From positions 1 through 5,208 of the forward strand of contig CAMNDA010000222.1 in the NCBI GenBank assembly GCA_946534745.1: a DNA stretch of 5,208 bases. Reading direction: 5' to 3'. A model generated the notes under the pieces. The model searched no databases. It had not been told where the DNA came from and saw nothing but the letters and a program-made list of their open reading frames with translations. The position numbers were made by a program, and so were the translations under genes. Source of the DNA: an uncultured Verrucomicrobiota bacterium. GTDB lineage: Bacteria > Verrucomicrobiota > Kiritimatiellia > RFP12 > UBA3636. This document shows, in pieces, positions 1 to 5,208 of this stretch (within the stretch, counting starts at the first letter, position 1; each line of letters opens with the position of its first letter).

Positions 1-435
1 CGGCGGAGCAGGCTGCCGAAGCCGCGCGTCGCGGTCCGTCCGGTCCGCGTCGCGCCCGTGCCGGCGGAGCCCGCGCCCAGGCCTGCGCCGGAACCGCCGC
101 GCGCGAAACGTCGGAGCCGGATCGGCGCCTTCTTCCGCGCAATCGGCCGCGGCATCGCGTCCGCGCCCCGGGCATTCGACCGCGGCCTCGTCCGGCTGTT
201 GCGCTGGGAGTGGAAGTTCCTTCCGGATTCGTTCGAGCGGCACGACCGCCGCGTGCGCGAGGCGTTCGCGTCCGCCGGCCGCGCGGTCGGCGGGGCCGTG
301 GCGTTCGTGGTCTGGCTACCCGTCCGCTCCGCGGTGCTGCTGGGCCTCCTCGCGGCCAAGGCCACCGCCTTCCTCGCCTACGTGGCGATCCTGATCGTCG
401 TCGGTGTTCTCTACATGGTCGGGGAGTCAAAGTGA
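1..435 (+). CDS. C-terminal part of a basic, proline-rich protein with C-terminal membrane segments (5' end outside window)
   Basis: I do not recognise this gene. The frame is open from base 1 to the TGA at 433-435, giving at least 144 residues. GTG at 58 is a possible start, but the same arginine/proline/valine-rich composition continues upstream without a stop, so the gene most likely begins outside the window. The first 60 or so visible residues are rich in Arg, Pro and Ala with no fold signature. A basic and aromatic middle follows (around LLRWEWKFLPDSFERHDRR). The last 48 residues are strongly hydrophobic: about 98-117 and 122-140 could form two membrane helices, ending in a short tail, GESK. 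This suggests a cytoplasmic, probably disordered N-terminal part anchored by a C-terminal hairpin. The LRR protein gene starts 18 bases after the stop, so the two are probably co-transcribed. Function unknown. Confidence 0.6.
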   Translation, partial: RRSRLPKPRVAVRPVRVAPVPAEPAPRPAPEPPRAKRRSRIGAFFRAIGRGIASAPRAFDRGLVRLLRWEWKFLPDSFERHDRRVREAFASAGRAVGGAVAFVVWLPVRSAVLLGLLAAKATAFLAYVAILIVVGVLYMVGESK

Positions 436-440
436 CGAAC

Positions 441-445
441 GAGGT
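441..445 (+). promoter_or_regulatory. Shine-Dalgarno site of the LRR-Sel1 protein gene
   Basis: GAGGT lies 8 bases before the ATG at 454, a normal spacing. A second ATG follows directly at 457 (11 bases away), so the first is favoured. The site falls in the 18-base gap after the upstream stop codon. It is the only clear ribosome binding site in the window; the minus-strand kinase and aminotransferase genes have none. Confidence 0.6.
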
Positions 446-453
446 AACGGACC

Positions 454-2508
454 ATGATGAAGCACGGCCCATTCGAACTGTCGGACGACGGACGGACTCT
501 GGTGAAGTGCCATGACTGGCGGATCCGCGAGGCCGTCGTGCCGGGCGGCGTCCTGACCGTCGGACCGAACGCCTTCGCCCCGTGCTGCCGCCTGGAGCGC
601 GTGGTGCTCCCGCCCCGGCTCCGGGAGATTGGCGACCAGGCGTTCGCCTTTTGCGGCGCGCTCCGCGAAGTCGAGATTCCGGACTCCGTCCGGCGGATCG
701 GGCGCGGGGCGTTCTGGGGCTGCGCCGGACTCGAGCGGCTGCACCTTCCGGCCGGGCTCAAGCGGCTGGAGGACGGCGTGCTGCAGGGCTGCAGGCACCT
801 TGAGCGGCTGGATCTGCCGGATTCGCTCGAGTCCGTTTCGCCGGCGGCCCTCTCGCCCGTCCGATTTCGGATCCCGGAGACGGAGCGACGGCTGAGGGAA
901 CTCGGCTGGGATCCGGAGGCGCTCGCGGGGAGCGGCGTCCGCGAAATCGGTTCGTCGCTCTTCCTCTGGAACGGCCCCGACGACGGCACGGGAATCTTCC
1001 TCCCTCCGTCGGTCTGGGACGCCGCCCTCCTGGGCTGCGGCAACCGGAGGCGGGCGGCCGGGGAGGAGCTGGTGTGCCTGCTGGAAACGATCGGGCGCGA
1101 GTCCCGGGTCGCGCGGGAGCTCGCGGACGGCGTCCTCGCCCCGCTCAAGCCGTTCTGGGGCGGCGGGCGGTGCCGCGCGTTCCCCGAGAAGCCGCCGCCG
1201 CCGTACTATCCGGAAGCCGTGCAGGAGGCCTCGCTGCGCCTGCCCGCCCTGTTCGCCTCGACGGCGAAGGGAGACTTCCACGCGTTCGCGCTCGCGCTCC
1301 AGTCGCTCGAGCTGCTCCGGGATCTCTCGTCGTTCCCGTGCTCCGGCCTCGATGAAACCGTCTGGGGCGTCGTGGCGCTCATCGGGTGCGATCTGGACGA
1401 CGCCGATTTCGAGTCCGACACATGCGAAAACACGGCGTCCTGGCGGAGGGCCGTCGACGCCGCGGCCGACAGGCTCCTCGGGCTCGGCATGAAGACCGGC
1501 GTCGGGGAGGCCTTCTGGAGAAAGGCGATTCAAGAGGCCACGGGCCTCGACTTCTTTTCCGCCGGATGGTCTCCGGACGCGGAACGGCTGCTGAAACGGC
1601 TGGAGACCGCCGTGGACCTCGACTGCCCGGACGCGATGCCGGCGGCGGACTCGTTCCGCGAATGGCGCGCGCTGGAGAAGGAATCGGAATTCCTCGCCCC
1701 GGAGGAGCGATGCCGCCGCATCGCCGCGATCGCCTCGCGCGGATGGCGGTTCGCCGGTCCGCTCGCCGGGGGCGTTCCGTCGCCGTTCGTTCTCGGCCCC
1801 TTTCTCGATGGCTGGGCGCGCACGGGGGACGAGGAGGGCGTCGCGTGGATGCTCCACGAGAGGATCTCGACCTGGAAGCGGGACGCGGACGGCCTCTGGC
1901 GCCGGCAGGACAGCGCGACGACGGTTCGAGCGGCGCAGCCGTTCCGCGCCGAGCTGGCGCGCGCCGCGGTCGAGAGCGGGCACCCCGTCGCGCGCTACTT
2001 CGCCCTCTACAACGAATACGATCGGCTGCCGCTGCCGTTCGGACCGTCGCTGGACGAGTTCGTGTCGCTCTGCCGCGCGGGCGAGCCGCTCGCCCTCGCG
2101 TCGCTCGCTCGCGCCGTTCTCGGCGGCGACTGGCGCGGCGACGCCTACGGGCTCTGGCGCATCGCCCCGGACCCGCTTGGCGTCAAGGACCTTGCCGCGT
2201 TCGCGGAGGGCGTCTTCCGGAAGCTCGCGGCGGCAGGCGACGCGTTCGGGTGCTTCTACCTCGGCCAGATCGCATGGAAACGGGCCTTCGACCGGCTCGA
2301 CGCGATCCGCGCGCGGCGGAGCGGCGGGACCGAGACGCGCCTGCGCTTCCTCGACCGAGAACGGCTCTTCCTCGAAGTTCCGTGCGAGGAGGCCGACCGT
2401 TGGTTCCGCCGCGGCTCCGCGCTCGGCGGACGCGGCGCGCGGGAATGCGAAAGCACGCTCGCGTGGCGGGCGGCGGGGCGCAGGGCCGCCGCGACCGGGA
2501 ACGGTTAG
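454..2508 (+). CDS. Leucine-rich repeat (BspA/LRR_5 type) protein with Sel1-like C-terminal region
   Basis: The 684-residue product has no signal peptide or membrane segment and is probably cytoplasmic. Residues 34-125 hold four back-to-back 23-residue repeats of the LRR_5 (BspA/Treponema) pattern: I-G-x-x-A-F-x-x-C-x-x-L-x-x-[VL]-x-[IL]-P-x-x-[VL]. A decayed fifth begins at 126 and a partial one precedes 34. Residues about 500-670 have a spaced pattern of small and aromatic residues like Sel1/TPR helical pairs, for example AAAGDAFGCFYLGQIAW (592-608) and EEADRWFRRGSALGG (645-659). Residues about 140-500 match nothing I know; they include a PPPPYY stretch (247-252) and many Trp and Cys residues. 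Both repeat types usually bind proteins, so a scaffold or adaptor role is inferred. The start is supported by GAGGT 8 bases upstream. The upstream membrane protein gene is a likely operon partner and possible physical partner. Confidence 0.82.
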   Translation: MMKHGPFELSDDGRTLVKCHDWRIREAVVPGGVLTVGPNAFAPCCRLERVVLPPRLREIGDQAFAFCGALREVEIPDSVRRIGRGAFWGCAGLERLHLPAGLKRLEDGVLQGCRHLERLDLPDSLESVSPAALSPVRFRIPETERRLRELGWDPEALAGSGVREIGSSLFLWNGPDDGTGIFLPPSVWDAALLGCGNRRRAAGEELVCLLETIGRESRVARELADGVLAPLKPFWGGGRCRAFPEKPPPPYYPEAVQEASLRLPALFASTAKGDFHAFALALQSLELLRDLSSFPCSGLDETVWGVVALIGCDLDDADFESDTCENTASWRRAVDAAADRLLGLGMKTGVGEAFWRKAIQEATGLDFFSAGWSPDAERLLKRLETAVDLDCPDAMPAADSFREWRALEKESEFLAPEERCRRIAAIASRGWRFAGPLAGGVPSPFVLGPFLDGWARTGDEEGVAWMLHERISTWKRDADGLWRRQDSATTVRAAQPFRAELARAAVESGHPVARYFALYNEYDRLPLPFGPSLDEFVSLCRAGEPLALASLARAVLGGDWRGDAYGLWRIAPDPLGVKDLAAFAEGVFRKLAAAGDAFGCFYLGQIAWKRAFDRLDAIRARRSGGTETRLRFLDRERLFLEVPCEEADRWFRRGSALGGRGARECESTLAWRAAGRRAAATGNG
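553..828 (+). repeat. Four tandem 69-base units encoding LRR_5 repeats
   Basis: Units of 69 bases encode residues 34-56, 57-79, 80-102 and 103-125 of the LRR protein. All are exactly 23 residues with no insertion. Conserved positions are the IG pair, the AF pair followed by Cys, the L-E/R-x-[VL] strand and the IP or LP before the turn. The fourth unit has lost the AF pair (GVLQGC instead), and the sequence after 828 decays further. The DNA copies are diverged, so this is an old protein repeat, not a recent DNA duplication. Confidence 0.8.
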
Positions 2509-2509
2509 C

Positions 2510-2528
2510 GCCCGCCGTCCTGGCGGGC
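2510..2528. terminator. Hairpin 1 between converging genes (7-bp perfect stem)
   Basis: GCCCGCC (2510-2516) pairs perfectly with GGCGGGC (2522-2528) around a 5-base loop GTCCT. It starts 2 bases after the stop of the plus-strand LRR gene, the right place for a terminator. No T-run follows on either strand, so it is not a classic intrinsic terminator. In GC-rich bacteria such hairpins can still end transcription or protect 3' ends; that part is inference. Confidence 0.55.
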
Positions 2529-2533
2529 AACTC

Positions 2534-2554
2534 CGGCCGCGCGGGGCGCGGCCG
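2534..2554. terminator. Hairpin 2 between converging genes (8-bp perfect stem)
   Basis: CGGCCGCG (2534-2541) pairs perfectly with CGCGGCCG (2547-2554) around the 5-base loop CGGGG. On the minus strand it begins immediately after the aminotransferase stop codon (2557-2555), so it fits as that gene's 3' hairpin. It sits only 5 bases from hairpin 1, and the pair fills nearly all of the 46-base gap. No T-run is present. Confidence 0.55.
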
Positions 2555-3730
2555 CTACCGCTGGCGCAGCGAGGCGCAGAAGGAGGCGAAGCGGGACATG
2601 CCCTCCTCGATGGTGTCCATCGAGCAGGCGTAGGAGAAGCGGACGTGGTCGGCCGAGCCGAAGGGCGTGCCCGGGACGGCGGCGACGTGCCTCTCCTCGA
2701 GGAGGCGCCGGCAGAACGTCACGGCGTCGAGGCCGAACGCCTTGACGTTCGGGAAGATGTAGAAGGCGCCCTCGGGCCGGAGCACGCGGACGCCGGGGAT
2801 CTTCCGCAGGAGCGAGTAGATCCGGTCGGCGCGCTCGCGGAACGCGGCGATCATCGGCTTCACGGCCTCCTCGGAGGCGGGGTCGACGAAGGCCGCGAGC
2901 GCGGCGTACTGCGCGGGCGTGCAGGGGTTGGAGGCGCAGTGGCTCTGCGCGGCGGCCATGAGCGAGAGGACCTCCTTCGGGGCGCCGGCGTAGCCGATGC
3001 GCCAGCCGGTCATCGAGAAGGCCTTCGAGCAGCCGTTCACGGTGACGGTCCGCGCGCGCAGCTCCGGCGCGAGCGAGGCGAGGGAGGCGAACGGCTCGTC
3101 CGTGTAGACCATGCGCTCGTACATCTCGTCGGCGACGATCCACAGGCCGCGCGCGACGGCGGCCTCGCCGAGCGCGCGCAGCTCGGAGGCGGAGTAGACC
3201 GCGCCGGTGGGGTTGCTCGGGTAGTTGAGGACGAGGACCTTGGAGCGCGGGCGGATCGCCTTCTCCAGCTGCGCCGGCGTGAGCTTGTAGCCGGTGCGCG
3301 CGGTGGTCTTCACGAAGCGCGGGCGGCCGCCGGCGACGCGGACGAGCTCGGGGTAGGAGAGCCAGGCGGGGGAGGGGATCAGGACCTCGTCGCCGCGCTC
3401 GAGGAGAGCGAGGAACGCGTAGAAGAGCGACTGCTTGCCGCCGGAGGAGACGAGGATCTCCGTCGCGGGGTCGTAGGCGATGCCGTTCACGCGCGCGAAC
3501 TTCTCCGCGACGGCGCGGCAGAGCTCGGGCATCCCCTTGGCCGCCGTGTACTTCGTCTTGCCCGCCTCGATGGCGGCGACGGCGGCGCGCTTGATGACGT
3601 CCGGCGTGTCGAAGTCCGGCTCGCCGGCGGCGAAGTTGCACACGCGCACGCCCTGCGCCGCGAGCTCCTTCGCCCGCGCGGAGATGGCGAGGGTGGCGGA
3701 GGGCTGGATGGCCTGGAGGACGCTATTCAT
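2555..3730 (-). CDS. Class I PLP-dependent aspartate-type aminotransferase
   Basis: This 391-residue cytoplasmic enzyme is of normal full length for the aspartate aminotransferase family (fold type I, subgroup I-beta, Thermus AspC-like). It should move the amino group between aspartate and 2-oxoglutarate using pyridoxal phosphate. Visible family motifs in order: GEPDFDTP (36-43); YTAAKG (61-66) before the cofactor-binding SSGGKQ (95-100); PAWLSYP with the ring-stacking Trp123; NYPSNPTG with Asn173; VADEMYERMVY with Asp201 and Tyr204; the Schiff-base Lys236 in NGCSKAFSMTGWRIGY; and the carboxylate-binding Arg364 in VRFSY. No key residue is missing. The ATG at 3730 lies inside the end of the kinase gene and has no Shine-Dalgarno site, so translation is probably coupled to the kinase. 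Substrate choice is open: relatives act on aspartate, several amino acids or prephenate. The nearby chorismate synthase makes the last worth testing. Confidence 0.93.
   Translation of the reverse strand: MNSVLQAIQPSATLAISARAKELAAQGVRVCNFAAGEPDFDTPDVIKRAAVAAIEAGKTKYTAAKGMPELCRAVAEKFARVNGIAYDPATEILVSSGGKQSLFYAFLALLERGDEVLIPSPAWLSYPELVRVAGGRPRFVKTTARTGYKLTPAQLEKAIRPRSKVLVLNYPSNPTGAVYSASELRALGEAAVARGLWIVADEMYERMVYTDEPFASLASLAPELRARTVTVNGCSKAFSMTGWRIGYAGAPKEVLSLMAAAQSHCASNPCTPAQYAALAAFVDPASEEAVKPMIAAFRERADRIYSLLRKIPGVRVLRPEGAFYIFPNVKAFGLDAVTFCRRLLEERHVAAVPGTPFGSADHVRFSYACSMDTIEEGMSRFASFCASLRQR
3723..3730 (-). other. 8-base stop/start overlap of kinase and aminotransferase genes
   Basis: On the minus strand the string ATGAATAG holds the aminotransferase start (3730-3728) and the kinase stop TAG (3725-3723) in different frames. 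With no ribosome binding site ahead of the ATG, re-initiation by ribosomes finishing the kinase is the simplest reading. The two genes therefore form one operon. Confidence 0.75.
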
Positions 3731-4874
3731 TGCAGTACTTGCGGAGGATCGGTGACATGTTGTCGCCGGCGATGTCGATGATGTCCATCTCGCGCTTCGC
3801 GTTCTCCGGGGAGTCCGAGGCGTGCGCGGCGTTCACCATGATGTTCGTTCCGAACTCGCGGCGGACCGAGCCGGGGCGCGCCTTGTTCGGGTCGGTGGCG
3901 CCGAGGATGTCGCGGATCTTCGCGACGGCGTTCGCGCCCTCGTAGATGAGGGCCAGGCACTCGGCGCCGGCGCGCGTCGCCTTCTCCTCCTCCGGGACGG
4001 CGGAGGGGCGGAAGCCCGTCATGAACTCGACGATGTCCTCGAACTGGTTCTTCGCGAACTCGGGCGCGATCGTCTCGCAGAGCGGGCGGACGGCGTCCGG
4101 CGAGACGTCGAATCCGAGCTCGCGCGAGACGGCGCCCGCGACGCGCCCCGCGCCGAAGGAGGGGAACTTCTCCGTGAGCGACTGCACGACCGGGCCGTAG
4201 AACTTCTCGGCCTGCGCGACCGTCATGGCGAACTTCTTCACGCAGACGATGTGCAGGCCGGAGGAGGAGAGCAGGTCGATGATGTTGCCGGCGCGGAGCG
4301 AGGGGCGCTGGAAGTTGTCGGGCTTGAGCATCACGAGCGTGCGCTCCACGCCGGGTTCGCCGAAGTGGGAGTTCACGATGCCGCTGTCCTCCATGTGGTC
4401 GAGGAGGATCCTCAGGGTCTTGATCGCGAAGGAGCGCGTCGGCGCCACGAGGACCGCCGGCTCGAAGTAGGAGACGGAGCCGTCGTCCTCCGCGATGTAG
4501 TCGCCGAACGTCTCGCGGACGGTCTGGCCGCCGCCCCAGCGCAGGGTGACGGAGCCGGTGCACTCCCAGATCTTGCGGATGGCGTCCTCGCCCTCGAAGA
4601 GCAGGCAGAGCGCGCGGTGGGGGCGGCCGGTCTCCTTCTTGGGGGCGTACTCCTTGCGGATGTAGGCGTCGAGGAGCGTGTCGATGTGGGGTGTGGAGTC
4701 GGTGCGCTCCACGACGGCGCGGGCGTAGTCCTCCACCAGTCCCTGCGAGGCGCCGAACATGCGGGCGGCGACGAGCTTGAGGTCCGTCCGGCTCAGGTAG
4801 CGGGCGAGGACGCCGCCGAGGCGGGACTTGCGGATGGTGTAGGGATTGACGAGGACGTAGGCGATCTCTTTCAT
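3723..4874 (-). CDS. Two-domain nucleoside diphosphate kinase (degenerate N-terminal + intact C-terminal domain)
   Basis: The 383-residue protein is more than twice the usual length of about 140-150 residues. NDK moves the terminal phosphate between nucleoside triphosphates and diphosphates through a phospho-histidine. Domain 2 (about 177-370) carries the site: Lys184 in VMLKPD, Tyr226, Arg321 and Thr327 in RDILGATDP, Arg338 in PGSVRREF, Asn348, and His351 in NAAHASDS (usually HGSDS). It has an extra stretch of about 40 residues at roughly 236-276 and a shorter one near 290-303. Domain 1 (about 1-160) shows the same layout (YVLVNPYTIRKS, LVAARMF, LLFEGEDAIRKI, TVRETFGDY), but Asn10 replaces the Lys and the His position reads VAPTRS, so it is probably inactive. 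The frame continues upstream to 5039, but ATG at 4874 is chosen because family similarity begins there and a promoter lies at 4909-4937. No Shine-Dalgarno site is visible. Confidence 0.9.
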   Translation of the reverse strand: MKEIAYVLVNPYTIRKSRLGGVLARYLSRTDLKLVAARMFGASQGLVEDYARAVVERTDSTPHIDTLLDAYIRKEYAPKKETGRPHRALCLLFEGEDAIRKIWECTGSVTLRWGGGQTVRETFGDYIAEDDGSVSYFEPAVLVAPTRSFAIKTLRILLDHMEDSGIVNSHFGEPGVERTLVMLKPDNFQRPSLRAGNIIDLLSSSGLHIVCVKKFAMTVAQAEKFYGPVVQSLTEKFPSFGAGRVAGAVSRELGFDVSPDAVRPLCETIAPEFAKNQFEDIVEFMTGFRPSAVPEEEKATRAGAECLALIYEGANAVAKIRDILGATDPNKARPGSVRREFGTNIMVNAAHASDSPENAKREMDIIDIAGDNMSPILRKYCNE

Positions 4875-4908
4875 GGAAGGCGTGCCGGGTTGCGCGGAAC
4901 GGCGGCGG

Positions 4909-4937
4909 AGTCTACCACACGCCCCCGCGCGTGTCCA
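4909..4937 (-). promoter_or_regulatory. Sigma-70-type promoter of the kinase-aminotransferase operon
   Basis: Read on the minus strand, the -35 box TGGACA (4937-4932) matches TTGACA at five of six positions. After a 17-base spacer comes the -10 box TAGACT (4914-4909), preceded by TGG (4917-4915), which makes an extended -10. The -10 stands out in a gap of GC-rich sequence. Transcription would begin near 4902, leaving a leader of about 28 bases before the ATG at 4874. The leader contains no GGAGG-like site. Confidence 0.68.
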
Positions 4938-4945
4938 GACGCGCG
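4926..4945. repeat. Inverted repeat over the -35 box, possible operator
   Basis: CGCGCGT (4926-4932) and ACGCGCG (4939-4945) form a perfect 7-bp inverted repeat with a 6-base spacer. The -35 box (4932-4937) lies inside it, as expected for a repressor site. Alternating CG runs are common in this GC-rich DNA, so chance is a real alternative. Confidence 0.3.
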
Positions 4946-5071
4946 CGAAAACGGCGCGTTCCCGCCATTCGGCGCCCGGTCGAGGGGCGGACCCCGGGTC
5001 TCCTGTTCGGTCCGTTCGCCTCTCCGGTCGGGCTTCCATTCCGCGATAGGCTGTCGGGCGCTTTGCGAGTG

Positions 5072-5100
5072 CCGGCCAGCCCGGTCGGGATCGCGGCCGG
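5072..5100 (-). terminator. Possible hairpin downstream of aroC
   Basis: On the minus strand CCGGCC (5100-5095) can pair with GGCCGG (5077-5072). A small inner stem of CCC with GGG sits around GACC (5089-5080). It begins 5 bases after the aroC stop codon, a fitting position for a 3' end. The outer loop is long (17 bases) and there is no T-run, so support is weak. The rest of the 4875-5105 gap, apart from the promoter, shows nothing I can name. Confidence 0.33.
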
Positions 5101-5105
5101 GGCGG

Positions 5106-5208
5106 CTAGCGCGCGGCGGCGGACGAGAGCAGCAGGTCGTAGAGCGCGAGGGCCGCGGCGGATTCGACGAGCGGCACGGCGCGCGGGACGACGCACGGGT
5201 CGTGGCGG
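5106..5208 (-). CDS. aroC: Chorismate synthase, last 33 residues (5' part outside window)
   Basis: The minus strand from the right edge reads RHDPCVVPRAVPLVES followed by a helix AAALALYDLLLSS and a stop TAG (5108-5106). RHDPC and the following PRAVP with a Glu two or three residues on are the well-known C-terminal signature of chorismate synthase. This FMN-dependent enzyme turns 5-enolpyruvylshikimate 3-phosphate into chorismate, the last shared step of aromatic amino acid synthesis. The RHD residues lie near the flavin and substrate in the family. The tail after the signature is short. The fragment is too small to judge the rest of the protein. It faces the same way as the kinase gene 231 bases downstream, but the promoter in between suggests the kinase can be transcribed separately. 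Confidence 0.88.
   Translation of the reverse strand, partial: RHDPCVVPRAVPLVESAAALALYDLLLSSAAAR

Noticed and set aside
210..515. 101-residue plus-strand open frame over the end of the first gene and start of the LRR gene
   Set aside because: It is Arg/Gly-rich, shifted against the membrane-protein frame, and overlaps both real genes.
427..1983. 518-residue open frame on the minus strand, opposite the LRR protein gene
   Set aside because: Its product is Arg/Pro/Glu-rich with no family motif. It is antisense to a gene with clear repeats, as expected from a very GC-rich coding region.
2505..3641. 378-residue minus-strand open frame over the aminotransferase
   Set aside because: It is a shifted frame of the same strand with Arg-rich nonsense composition, while the other frame holds every aminotransferase motif.
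1808..3781. 657-residue open frame on the plus strand crossing the convergent gap
   Set aside because: It runs out of frame through the LRR gene and antisense to the aminotransferase. Its product is low-complexity Arg/Gly/Ala-rich, so it is a GC shadow.
4875..5039. 55-residue N-terminal extension of the kinase (ATG at 5039)
   Set aside because: The extension is Arg/Gly/Pro-rich with no similarity, overlaps the promoter, and NDK similarity begins right at the ATG at 4874.
5024..5089. Direct repeat CCGGTCGGG at 5024-5032 and 5081-5089
   Set aside because: Nine bases of GC-rich sequence 57 bases apart can arise by chance, and the second copy is part of the possible aroC hairpin.
4912..5196. 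94-residue minus-strand open frame after the right edge
   Set aside because: It is out of frame with the chorismate synthase C-terminal signature and is Arg-rich. The real reading is the short aroC end at 5208-5106.

Overview
The window is about 70% GC by eye and carries five protein genes on two converging blocks. There are no RNA genes, mobile elements, phage genes or CRISPR arrays that I can see. The best guess for the organism is a high-GC bacterium of the PVC group (Kiritimatiellota/Lentisphaerae-like, perhaps a gut or environmental genome). This rests on a BspA-type leucine-rich repeat protein in the cytoplasm, an unusual two-domain nucleoside diphosphate kinase that I associate with that group, and the weak use of Shine-Dalgarno sites. 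It is an inference from gene style, not a phylogenetic result.

Plus strand, 1-2508: the 3' part of a gene for a basic, proline-rich protein with two C-terminal membrane segments runs in from the left edge. After 18 bases and a recognisable ribosome binding site comes a 684-residue protein. It has four exact 23-residue leucine-rich repeats near its N terminus, a long middle part I cannot assign, and a Sel1/TPR-like C-terminal part. The two genes look like one transcription unit.

2509-2554: the 46 bases between the converging genes are almost entirely two perfect, adjacent GC-rich hairpins. They are a likely two-way terminator or a REP-like palindromic element.

Minus strand, 5208-2555, read right to left: first the last 33 residues of chorismate synthase (aroC). 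Next is a 231-base gap with a possible terminator and a good sigma-70-type promoter (TGGACA, 17 bases, extended -10 TGGTAGACT). Then comes a 383-residue protein made of a degenerate and an intact nucleoside diphosphate kinase domain, followed by a class I PLP aspartate-type aminotransferase whose start overlaps the kinase stop by 8 bases. The kinase and aminotransferase are probably translated in a coupled way from the promoter. The three genes serve basic metabolism: aromatic amino acid precursors, nucleotide triphosphate pools and amino-group transfer.

No obvious new defence or mobile system is present. The most unusual items are the pseudo-kinase/kinase fusion, the LRR-Sel1 fusion with its unassigned middle part, and the double hairpin.
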